A DNA stretch of 64,000 bases from Rhabditophanes sp. KR3021 (Eukaryota; Nematoda; Chromadorea; Rhabditida; Alloionematidae). The stretch lies in contig CAUJLY010000006.1 in NCBI GenBank assembly GCA_963281155.1, forward strand, positions 2,852,001 through 2,916,000, read 5' to 3'. This document shows, piece after piece, positions 14,501 to 24,259 of the stretch. The notes under the pieces are model-generated. The model had not been told where the DNA came from. It was given only the letters and a program-made list of their open reading frames with translations, and made no database searches. Both the position numbers and the translations under genes were made by a program. Every line of letters starts with the position of its first letter. Within the stretch, counting starts at the first letter, position 1.

Positions 14501-14621
14501 TTAAAATGGTTCGTCAGACCAGACATATGACAATAAAGCTAAATACAATAAGAAGAAATGTGCCCTTGCCAAGTCAGGCAAGTCAAAATCTGTAAATGAT
14601 CGCTCTAGCCAAGAAAACCAC

Positions 14622-14894
14622 ATGATTTCCATAGCTGATACGAGTATAGAAACTGAAAGCAGAAGATTAGCTCTAAACTCGGGAGAAACTAATTTTACTC
14701 CTTTTCAAAAAAAGCTAATGAAGCGTATGAAAAAAGACTGCTTCATCAAGAAACTATGCCAAAAAATGTCAGATTTCAATAAAGGAGCAACAATTATTGA
14801 CTCCGCTTTATGGAACACAGACCATGAAAACGGCGTAGTGCGAGTAGAAAAACAAAGATATGGTAGCAAAGCTTTAGGGCTTTGGAACAAATGA
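14622..14894 (+). CDS. Unrecognised basic ORF, antisense neighbour of the Q/N-rich gene (doubtful)
   Basis: A 90-codon ORF rich in Lys and Ser, with no family that I recognise. The frame is open upstream to about 14505 without another in-frame ATG. Its last ~73 codons lie inside a duplicated segment, and the second copy (16389-16610) keeps the frame open to the same stop. That would normally suggest coding, but most base differences I can align change the residue (D/N, K/T, G/E, H/P, V/M, R/G). That looks like neutral drift rather than purifying selection. It could be a 3' exon of an unrecognised gene or a chance ORF. Confidence 0.25.
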   Translation: MISIADTSIETESRRLALNSGETNFTPFQKKLMKRMKKDCFIKKLCQKMSDFNKGATIIDSALWNTDHENGVVRVEKQRYGSKALGLWNK

Positions 14895-15740
14895 AGAAAG
14901 TCTATGATGCAAACGTAATCAAAACCGTCAGTTTAATTGTTATTTTTATCGATATCTTCTTCATAATGTTATTCGTCTTATGTCTAATTTTAATCTAACT
15001 TTATAAAAGTCGCACATATTTTCGTCTTTTAATATTATTTTTATTAAGCTTGAAACGTACCATATTTTTTCCTTCCGCAGATGGTTTTGAATTTTCCAAA
15101 TCTTCGGGAGCTACGACATGAGGAGCAACAACTGGCTCTACCTTAGGAACCTCAGCTAGGATGGTTTGAATATCGTCTTCGATACTAATGGGGTTATTTG
15201 TATCAGGATTTGTGATTTTCAAAATCTTTTTATCACGTGAGGTTCTATTTGTATTAGGATCCATGATATTCAAAATCCTTTTAACACGGGAGGCTTTTGC
15301 CTTCAGTGGTTGCTGAAATTGAATATTATGTGTTCTCACATTTTTGCCAACATGAAGAATATTTAATGGGTAAACATTTGAAGTTGCATTATTTGATGGA
15401 TGATTATCAATTGGACCAATAAAAGCTACATTTTTAGGTTGATCAGGGCCGCAAAAGCCCATGTTAGGGTTATTTGGGATGAAAGGTTGTGGTTGTTGTA
15501 GTACATGGTGACTGGCATAGAGTTGTGGCATATTATGTTGATCGTATTGACGAGCATAGTTTTGATTAATAGGCATTGAAATCCTACTTTGTTGCTGGTA
15601 AGACGCCATAACATGCACGCTATCTTGTTGATATGGATTTTGCGGTACATTTTGTCTAAAATAATGATTAATTCTAAATAAAGATCAATTGAAATTTACT
15701 GTCGATAAGGCATGTTAAGTGGAGTTCCAGGGGGCATTTG
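14673..15740. repeat. Tandem segmental duplication, unit 1
   Basis: This segment of about 1.07 kb is repeated in the same orientation at 16389-17343. It carries the last part of the plus-strand ORF, the whole last exon of the minus-strand Q/N-rich gene, its 44-nt intron and about 40 nt of the preceding exon. Identity is high over the aligned parts, with only a few per cent differences by eye. Unit 1 keeps about 120 bp that unit 2 lacks (about 15294-15440). Outside the boundaries the flanking exons are unrelated. Confidence 0.9.
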
Positions 15741-16097
15741 CATTATATTTTTAGATTCAGCGGGTGTTTCTTTTGTTGATTTTTCCACAACATCTTCTTC
15801 AAGAGTTGAATTTGTGATAACCCATGGATTGAATTTGCTAGTAGATAATTTTCTGCCAAGACGTTTATTATCCAATTGTCTTTTTTGTAATTTGTCATTA
15901 CCAGCAGTTTCTGATTCTAAAACTTCAGCACCTTCTTGTCTGTTTTCACTTTCGGTAATACTACTTTTAATTGATACATCTGATTTAACTGCTTTCAAAG
16001 CATCACTAAATACAGGTTCCTTATTGTCAGCTGAAGGAAGAGGGGTTGAGTCAACCGAAGTAGTCTCGCCAATAGCAGCTTTTTTAACTTTCTCCAT
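15001..16097 (-). CDS. Q/N-rich protein, possibly eIF4G N-terminal-like (intact copy B)
   Basis: Exons 16097-15700 and 15655-15001 join in phase through a 44-nt GT-AG intron and give about 350 residues. The N-terminal half is charged and Ser-rich. The second exon begins with a Gln/Asn/Tyr/Pro-rich stretch of short repeats around YQQQ, then two related blocks (KRILNIMDPNTN and KKILKITNPDTN). It ends in a basic tail. The paired 'I-x-DPNT' blocks remind me of the 'IRDPNQ' element before the eIF4E-binding region of eIF4G, which would suggest a translation-factor-related protein. This is a weak resemblance and no MIF4G domain is present. Start: ATG at 16097, with an AG (aaaaagcaag) 5 nt upstream. 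Partner copy A lies just upstream at 17547-16719 and is broken. Confidence 0.6.
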
Positions 16098-16388
16098 AAA
16101 TTCTTGCTTTTTCTATTAATAATAAGTTATTGAAAGTTATTTTGAATATTATTGTACTGATGTTACACAAAGGTATTCATCATTATTTTTATATGTATAC
16201 ATGTCTTCATGAAATCGTCATTTAATCACTTTGGAAGATCTTAACAGACGTGGCAATGCTAGAGAGTATTTTTCATTATTCTAAATTATGTTGTTTGTGC
16301 AACAAAGTTATCTTTATTAAAATAACTCACTTAAGTTTAATTACATTTAGTTTGCTTCCTTTAGTATCTAATTGTGAGTAAACGCAGC

Positions 16389-17343
16389 CCTAAACTCGGG
16401 AGAAACTAATTTTACTCCTTTTCAAAAAAAGCTAATGAAGCGTATGAAAAAAAACTGCTTCATCAAGAAACTATGCCAAACAATGTCAGATTTCAATAAA
16501 GAAGCAACAATTATTGACTCCGCTTTATGGAACACAGACCCTGAAAACGGCGTAATGCGAGTCGAAAAACAAGGATATGGTAGCAAAGCTTTGGGACTTT
16601 GGAACAAATGAAGAAAGTCTATGATGCAAACGTAATCAAAACCGTCAATTTAATTGTTATTTTTTGTCGATATCTTCTTCATAATATTATTTGTCTTGTG
16701 TCTAATTTTAATCTAACTTTATAAAACTCGCACATATTTTCGTCTTTTAATATTATTTTTATTAAGCTTGAAACGTACCATATTTTTTCCTTCCGCAGAT
16801 GGTTTTGAATTTTCCAAATCTTCGGGAGCTACGACATGAGGAGCAACAACTGGCTCTACCTTAGGAATCTCAGCTAGGATGGTTTGAATATCGTTTTCGA
16901 TACTAATGGGGCTATTTGTATCAGGATTTGTGATTTTCAAAATCTTTTTATCACGTGAGGTTCTATTTGTATTAGGATCCATGATACCCAAAATCCTTTT
17001 AACACGGGGGGCTTTCGCCTCCGGTGGTTGCTGAGTTGATCAGCGTTGTAAAAGCTCATTTTAGAGTTATTTGGCATTAAAGGTGTTGGTTGTGGTCCAT
17101 GGTGGCTGGCATAGAGTTGTGGCATATTACGTTGACCGTATTGACGAGCATAGTTTTGATTACGAAGCATTAAAAGCTTACCTTGCTTACTTTGCTGCTG
17201 GTAAGGCGTCATAAAAGGTACACTATCTTGTTGGTGTGTATTTTGCGGTACATTTTCTCTAAAATAATGATTAATTCTAAATAAAGATCAATTGAAATTT
17301 ACTGTTGATAAGGCATGTTAGGTGGAGCTCCACCGAGCATTTG
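16389..17343. repeat. Tandem segmental duplication, unit 2
   Basis: This is the second unit of the direct duplication, about 0.95 kb, matching 14673-15740. It differs by scattered substitutions and by loss of about 120 bp. The deletion junction is at about 17032-17040, where the sequence passes from gttgctga directly to gttgatcag; in unit 1 these two motifs flank the extra DNA. Short shared bases at the join suggest a microhomology deletion. Confidence 0.9.
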
Positions 17344-17547
17344 ATTGGTAATTTGAGGTGCGGTATATTGGGGATTATTTGGAACAAAGTATTGGTTATT
17401 AGAAGAATTATTATAGGCTTCATGTTTGACGAATTTGGATGGATGATAGTAATATGATTCTCCTTTACCCTTACCTCTATGTCCAAAAGAACCACGGCTA
17501 TTTTTCTGTCCATTTGGATTTCTTGACTGTTGTTGTTGTCCCTGCAT
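16719..17547 (-). pseudogene. Q/N-rich protein copy A, frameshifted by internal deletion
   Basis: Exon 1 (17547-17303) encodes a Gln/Asn/Gly-rich stretch with an RGxFGHRGKGKG-like basic patch. Exon 2 (17258-16719) follows a 44-nt GT-AG intron and resembles exon 2 of copy B. At about 17036 the ~120-bp deletion puts the downstream part out of frame, so the reading frame from exon 1 ends at 16937 after about 30 unrelated residues. The conserved DPNT/NPDT blocks lie in another frame (16991-16719). Either this copy is a pseudogene, or it makes a shortened protein ending in the new frame. Exon 1 has no resemblance to copy B exon 1 beyond its last ~40 nt, so one of the two may be the older gene. The first ATG in frame is at 17547; the frame itself opens at 17577. 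Confidence 0.6.
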
Positions 17548-17999
17548 GTTTGAAAAAATGTTGAAATTTGGTAACAAAATGTTAATAAATTAGAAACCTA
17601 AAATAAGAAAAGTCAGTTTAAGATAAAAAATAATAATAAGCGAATTAATAAAATGAAAATGAGATCGATTAGATGGACGTCGTAATAGTGGCAATCATTT
17701 TGGGGGTATGAACAGGAATACGCATATTGAAGAGTGTGGGTGTACTATTCTGGGGTGTGGTCAGAAAGCAGCAGTATTTCAAAATTCATTGATTATTTTT
17801 ATGGATATCACAATAGTAGTACCTTAAATATGTCAACATTATAAAAACTCATATTCATGACTTAATGGGGGGAAATCGCGACCGTAAGACTACTACTAGA
17901 AAAAAATATTCAAAAAATTTGTCTAAATATACGTATTCCCAAGCAAATAATTAAAGTTTGTTCTATAAAGAATATTATAAAAACTAAGATTGGAACGGG

Positions 18000-19700
18000 T
18001 TCCGGACCTTTTTTAGGACCCTTTTGAAAAAATTACAACTCCAATGGGGTAAACATGCTTTTTAAGACAAAACCTGCTTTTATTCAACTTGGCGGTATTT
18101 AATACTATTATACATTTCTTTAAAATGCGTAATGTTGTTAAATTTGGGTTTATGTCGACATTACCAAACGGAAAGTTTAAGTGTAAAGAATGCCAAGCCG
18201 AATTATCCAAGTCATCAGGAAACAGTACTCTAATACGTCATCATGAAACACATCCTTCATTGCAAAACAGATTGATCACTAACAAGTTAATTAATGAAAA
18301 GAGCAACTTGGAAATAATTCAAAAAATCCTCCAACCCAAATGAAGTTCAATTAATTGCCAATTCTTCAAACAAACCGCTTTCTCAAATAAAAGAAGTTTA
18401 TCCTCTCTTTAGTAATACAGAAAGTAAAGTTAAGAAACGGGATGAAACGAAACTCTCGGACGTTGTAAAGTGTAGACATTGCTAATCAAATTAGACAATT
18501 TCTTGAAGCTTTAGGCTTTAACATTGTCATGTCATATAGCGTTACAAGCGATGAAGCTCCTTCAGCAAGAAAATCCGCTTCTATTTTGGCTAAAGGTAAG
18601 TATATTTTAATGTATATATTGTAGTTTAATTATAGGATCTCATTCCACTCTACATTGTATGTGGCATCGTTTACAATTGGCAATTAATAAATCAATCAAG
18701 GCGCTCTTCAGAGTAATGCAACTAATTTATTTACCAAAGCCAGAAAAATTACTAAACATGGTTTACACAATCACCTAAAAATTTTAGAAGGTTACAAAAG
18801 ATGGATGGCTTTTTGAAAAAACTAACACCTGGCACTAACATTAGATGGAATAGCATTTATTCATAATGTCAAGAAATATTGTTATAACTATCATAGGTTA
18901 TATGTACAGAAAGCTTAATTTGAGAATTATGCCTAGTGATATACAATGTATCAATAAAATGTTGTACAAATGTCGAAATACAAAAAGTTAATGGCAGATA
19001 TTATTAAGCTTTTAGAAATTATGGAAGAAAACAACCAAATATTTTAGTACCAAATTACTTAATTTGAGTTGCTTGTATCCCAAATTATTGAGCATCAAAG
19101 ATGAATTAAGCAATTTGAATGTTGACCAACCGATTGCCAAGGACTTAAAAACACATTTGAAACACAATTTAAATCTGATTATTAATGACATCAAAAAAAT
19201 GCCTATGATTCTTGATTCTTTAACAGCATTCAAGAAATAGTTTTATGATCAAGGGCAATCGATTCAAATGTTTGATAATTTTAAATTATCTGGTAATAAA
19301 ATAGATCAAGAGGAGTACATTTCTTTGGCAGATATTTCTACAATTAGTGCTTATTTTAACATGATGAAATCAATTAATTTGAAATTTGGAGAGTTTTGGG
19401 ATAAATGTTTATTATTTCCTACTTTAAAGGATGAGGTACAAAAAATACATAGTGTTATGTCGTCATCTGTAGGAAATGGACGTTCATTTTCTAAGTGTCG
19501 CATTGTTTTTACTTTCAATAGACAAAAGATGTTGCCCACTAGCCAATATAAAAGCTTCGATACTTTATTCAAAATTATTCAAAAAAGGTTTATTTTTAAA
19601 AAAACTCATGGCTGCTCATGGATCTAATCGGCATGGACTGAGAAAAATTTCAGTCATTACCGTTTTTATAGCTCCTTCCGATGCAGTAAAAATTTAGACG
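18000..19700 (+). mobile_element. Decayed hAT-superfamily DNA transposon
   Basis: Pieces of one transposase lie in order on the plus strand but in several frames. At 18089-18343 there is a BED-type zinc finger (C-x2-C ... H-x4-H, from FKCKECQ to RHHETH). At about 18480-18600 there is a region with MSYSVTSDEAPSARKS. At 18640-18850 the frame resembles the hAT block around the CxxHxLQLA-like motif (CMWHRLQLA). At 19268-19627 there is a C-terminal dimerisation-like block with GNGRSFSKCR. A canonical intron-like gap (gtaagt ... attatag, about 18596-18634) splits the middle. Stops and shifts break the rest, so the element is dead. I did not find terminal inverted repeats or a target duplication. 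Confidence 0.75.
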
Positions 19701-21045
19701 CTATAATATATTTTAAAAGATAAGAGTGCGGACAAACATTTTCTTTCCTTCTTTAATCTATCTGCTATCTGTTCTCCATGCATCGATAAGATCAAAATAT
19801 TTTCTTTGCAAATATAATTAATTCTTCATGCTCTTTCCAATGACTATCATAACTTTGTTGTACAACAATTTTTTTTGATCTTTCTTATTTACCCACCAAT
19901 CTCTAAAAAATCGTCCAAATTAAAAACAAAAAAGAACGTTTTTTAAGCATTCCGAGACCTTCCAAAACGTATCTGACATCAAAATTTGGTCAGTTCTATG
20001 GGAAAATAAAAAAGTGGTAGTTTGCTATTTATAATAGATAATATATTTTTAAGGACGAAAAAAATCAAGTATTAACGTGGACGGATTACAAAGTCAGTTA
20101 GATAGAATATTAAGTTTGTTTCAAAGTGGGCAAAAATATTAATATTAGACAGGATATATATCTAATTGATATGTTTTAACGATTACTTTATTTGCGGTGA
20201 ATGATTCTGTAGATTCCATACACATTGTATAATGCCTCTTGAATATGACTCTATTAAATTAGCTGGATGAATTGATATTTGTCAAGACATCTTGAAGGTT
20301 CGAAATAACAGAATACTCTATGACGAGAGCTTCATTCGCAGTCAATTCAGCAAGATCGAAAGTTATTTTTTATTTTTTTCAGAAACCCATGGTTCGCGTC
20401 TTTTTGCTATTCAAGAGAATGAATCTTCCAAATTGATAACTGAAGCATGGTTGCAAAATCTCTTTTCTGAATTGCTGGAGACTCCACAATTGAATATTCC
20501 CTTCACACGCTTTTCAATAGATAACACGTTAACATTTATATCAGCAGGCAAGTCAACGAAGGCATAGGTAGATTGTTATCCCTAACTGTATTTTGTGATT
20601 TAGCCGTCTTTAAGTTATTCTTGCGTTTCTTCCACAACTTAACATTAGATACGTTTTTTCTATCTGAAAAGTCCTGCTAACTTCATTTCTTAGCTTGGCG
20701 TATACTCTCTTCTTCGAATGAAATCTGATGTCATTGAACGTGGTATAACAGTTTTTATGTAACAATTTGATAGTTGATGATTTATCTTCAGTATTTACTT
20801 TTCGCTTTATTGTGGCACTTCTTAATATACCACTTAATTACTTATGGGGACTCCTTAGCAATCGGAATTATCATTTTTAGATCTCATTAACTTATTGAAT
20901 AAATGAAGATGTAAATATGTATTTTTAAAAGACTAAGGTAATTTAAAGGATGAGCAAGTATGGTCTCTCAATTAATGTTTTCTTAAAACAGAATTTTGTT
21001 AAAATTTACCTACTATTAGTTCAGAAATTCCGTAAATATGGAAAT
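19701..21045. other. Region between hAT and LTR elements, with one unrecognised ORF
   Basis: A plus-strand frame at about 20280-20567 (91 codons from the TTG at 20292, no ATG near its start) has a mixed, protein-like composition around LITEAWLQNLFSELLETP. It could be an exon or part of another transposable element. I recognise no family. The rest is AT-rich without visible features. Confidence 0.35.
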
Positions 21046-21372
21046 TAAAGAGATAGATGATATCATCTCTTTGTATATTGCTTTCTAACAATATCCTTTT
21101 AGTTTCTCATATCATAATTTATTTATTCTTATATATCGTTGTAATGTAACAACAAATGGGGTCTGAAACTACATTTGTTTATCTTTATTTATATCGTAAA
21201 GAGATCTTATATCACCTTTGTCACTTTTGTTGTATAGATTAATCTTGCTATCACAACATTAATGCTTGTATTTAAGTAGACACACTTAAGAGATGGGCAT
21301 TTTATATCTTATTTCTATCTTACGTACTAAGGTACTCTTAATAAAAGTTATTGCATATCTATTGTTATTTAT
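21046..21372 (+). repeat. 5' long terminal repeat of a retroelement
   Basis: This block of about 320 bp is about 85% similar, by eye, to 37163-37469. It contains an AATAAA poly(A) signal near its 3' end (about 21339) and is followed by a TGG-starting sequence (TGGAGGTTCCTGAAAG from 21374), the expected place and form of a tRNA primer-binding site. A gag-like ORF follows about 250 bp later. Exact ends are uncertain by a few bases, and I see no clear TG...CA termini. Confidence 0.75.
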
Positions 21373-21620
21373 ATGGAGGTTCCTGAAAGTTAATTCGAAA
21401 AAAAGAGAGTCAATTACAACACCAGTACAAATTTATTTAACTAAATAGAGGTCACAATTAACGACATCTACACCAGATTATTACAATTATTACACCTATT
21501 ACGGATAGGATTAGACCAAGGATCATCAGCTTCTCATTTTTAGCAGCTTCAGCACCAATTTGATGGGTCCCAGATAAGAAAAGAATAGGATTACCATCCC
21601 GTCACAAGTGTTGATTTACC

Positions 21621-23736
21621 ATGTCGTCTAAAAGAATAAAAAATGGAGTTTTATTTGACAACATCATGGATATTTTGCAAAAAAATAAACGATTGGAGAG
21701 GAGGGATGAAGGCTACAAACATCTTAAAGTTGTATGGAAAACCAAGCCCATTGAATACTCAGTTTACCTAATCGAAAGACTCAAGGTTTTAGAGGATGGG
21801 AATGGGCAATTATTGCCAATTACAGTTGGGAATATTAAGAAGGTAGAAGAGGAATTGGAAGTCAAATCTGATTGGGAAGATTACACTTCGGCTAAAGAGG
21901 ACAAGGATGACAAAAACTATAGATATAATATACTAAATGGAGACCCGGTCGAGGATACGACTCCCCAACAAACCACCGACAATCCGTTCAAGGATAAAAG
22001 TACAAGGGGGAAGATTCCATCAACTAACACACCTATCGTTACCCGTTTCGATAGGAGAACTACCTACGTCTCGGATAGCAGCGGAGAGGAGATGACAAAG
22101 CGACAAACATCCCGACAACATTCGGCAGCGGAGGAAACAATTTCCGAAGAAGATGGACCGGGCAACAATGTTAGCAGATACATTCAAAAACATGTTACCT
22201 CACCACAAGCCATGACAAGACTCAAGGTGTTTAATGAAGGTACTCGAGAAGCCTTTACACGATGGATCAAAAGATACGTTGATGCATTTTGAAGAATCGT
22301 ACATGGGTTTTCCAGGCAGCATCGTCAGAAGGAAGATGGTTCTATATCTAGAAGATTATTTAGCTGACAGAGCTTTGGAACTTTATGTCAATGCAATCAC
22401 TACATCTGAGAAGGCTTCATTTAAGACAGTTACCAGTTACATTTCTAACAATCTCAAAACCACGGTTTCTCAACGCAATGCCGTACATCAGAAAAGAAGG
22501 ATGGTACTGGATCTGGAAGGAGACTTTGACACTCAATGGACAGCCCTGGTACAAATCATTGCCACCTCATTTGGATTTTCAGTTGGTCGTCTTACAGGCA
22601 AAAGCAACAGATCACAGGAGGAGGGTATGGATTTAATGGACAAGATTCGTTGTGATGCCAAGTTTAATTTGATTGACTTTCTACCTGATCGAATTGCTGA
22701 CAAACTAGAGAGCAGAGTCAACAAGCTGTCTATTCGAGAACTTCGAGATGTAGCTCGTGAAGAAGTACAAAGAGAGAAGCGCTTTAGACAACAGATTAAG
22801 AAGAAAGACAACTCCAAGAAAAATGTCGAAAGCAGAAGTAACTCAGAAAAGTACTCTGAGTTTAACAATGATTTCAACAAACAATCTAAAGGAACGTTTC
22901 AACGACCATCTGGCGAAGTCAAGAAAACTTTCCCGAATTAAGATGACTCTAAGAAGCCTTACTATCAAAATCAACAGACGAAAGTTCGCCAGGTCACTTC
23001 CAAACCCCAGCCACAAGACATCGAGGATGACTATTACTCTCCAGACGAAGACCATCCAACACCTAAAGTCTTGTCTGTTCGACACAAACAAGCCAAACTT
23101 GATACGGAAGTTGATTTTTCCAGAAAAGACAAAGTGATGCATACCACTCCTAAGACAAAAACTGGAGGTAAACAAGGGGCAAATTGGAAGCTACTTATGT
23201 CTATTGTCCTCGGAATTCTCACCTGCGCTGCAGCAAAAGAAGTAGTGGACTGTAACATCATGAATGGTCAGGAATGGGAGCTTGCAACTCCTTCTCAAAT
23301 CAACTGCATGCAAGAATCAATATGGCACTTGGAGAACCGCAGATTGTATTCCCATGGTCTTACAGGTTCTTGTGAAAATGAAATAGTGCTTCTCATAGTC
23401 AGTAACAACTTTGTCATTCCCGTCACAGACAATCCACATCTTCTTCACAAAGCTCAAAGCAGGAAAGAAAATCAATGTGGTACTGATTTACAAATTCTGT
23501 CACATGGTAAGATGGCCAAACTGCATATGGAGAACATATGGTCAAAACAGTTTATTTGAGAAGATGTATCAGACATTTGGGTTCAATTTCCGGTAGAAAT
23601 AACAAAGGAGCAACGGGGATTAGCCTTACAACTCACTTTAAGCACAAGAGGAGCAATCCAAGTTACAAATTTAATCGACTTTGACAGAGTTTTCAAAGCC
23701 GTAGTGGATCTTTCAAATCAATTGCCGTCAATCTAG
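21621..23736 (+). pseudogene. Decayed retroelement gene: gag-like ORF running into an env-like start, pol absent
   Basis: The first part (21621 to about 22940) is gag-like: a charged N-terminal region, then a capsid-like segment with FTRWIKRY and the helical YLEDYLADRALELY block, then a basic Lys/Arg/Asn-rich end. There is no CCHC zinc knuckle. The frame is interrupted by a one-base shift at the T4 run 22287-22290, a TAA at 22939-22941 and a TGA at 23557-23559, and finally stops at TAG 23734-23736. From about 23185 the same frame has a hydrophobic, signal-peptide-like stretch (LLMSIVLGILTCAAA) followed by a Cys-containing, ectodomain-like region, resembling the start of an envelope glycoprotein. 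Protease, reverse transcriptase and integrase are missing and no 3' LTR follows. The family is probably Ty3/Gypsy- or BEL-like; I cannot decide between them. Confidence 0.65.
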
Positions 23737-24259
23737 TAATTTTCTGTGCCTCTTGAAATCTTCAAAATTCCCACTTTCTTTTCATTTGTTGTCTGATTAA
23801 TGGCTAGACATTACAAAATAATAAATGATCTACACATTTAGTATTAGACAACATTTATGTAGTTTAAACAAACAAATTTCCATTTAAACTATCTTACACG
23901 TAGATATTTACTAATTAAATTTTACCCCGTGTGTTATTAATAAATGTATTTAATTCCATAATAAACAAAGCAACACTGATCAAAACATTATATTTAAGTG
24001 ATACAAAAAGGTACACGATGATTAAAGGTAATAAAGATACTCGTATGTTTCATTATCGTTTTTGAAAAATATATGAGATGTTTTTGCAGTAGGCAAGCAT
24101 GTGCTTTGAAGTCGACCAGATTATTTAATTAAATAATGAAAACGATTTCTGATTAATGTTATTATTCATTAGTAGTTTATCTACGTGTTCAAACTTTAAT
24201 AGTTAGAAGTAATTTTGTGACAGCATTAATGATGAATATTTATTAAAGAGTTATTATGC
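23737..24259. other. Spacer between retroelement remnant and CUT gene
   Basis: This is AT-rich DNA. It holds a minus-strand AATAAA at 24239-24244, directly past the stop of the CUT-domain gene, which is its likely poly(A) signal. No homeodomain-like frame is present here on the minus strand, so the CUT gene does not seem to continue. Confidence 0.6.

Noticed and set aside
22385..23261. Extra ORFs on both strands within the gag/env-like region
   Set aside because: They are shadows of the gag-like frame; low-complexity Lys/Arg codons in one frame create open frames in the others.
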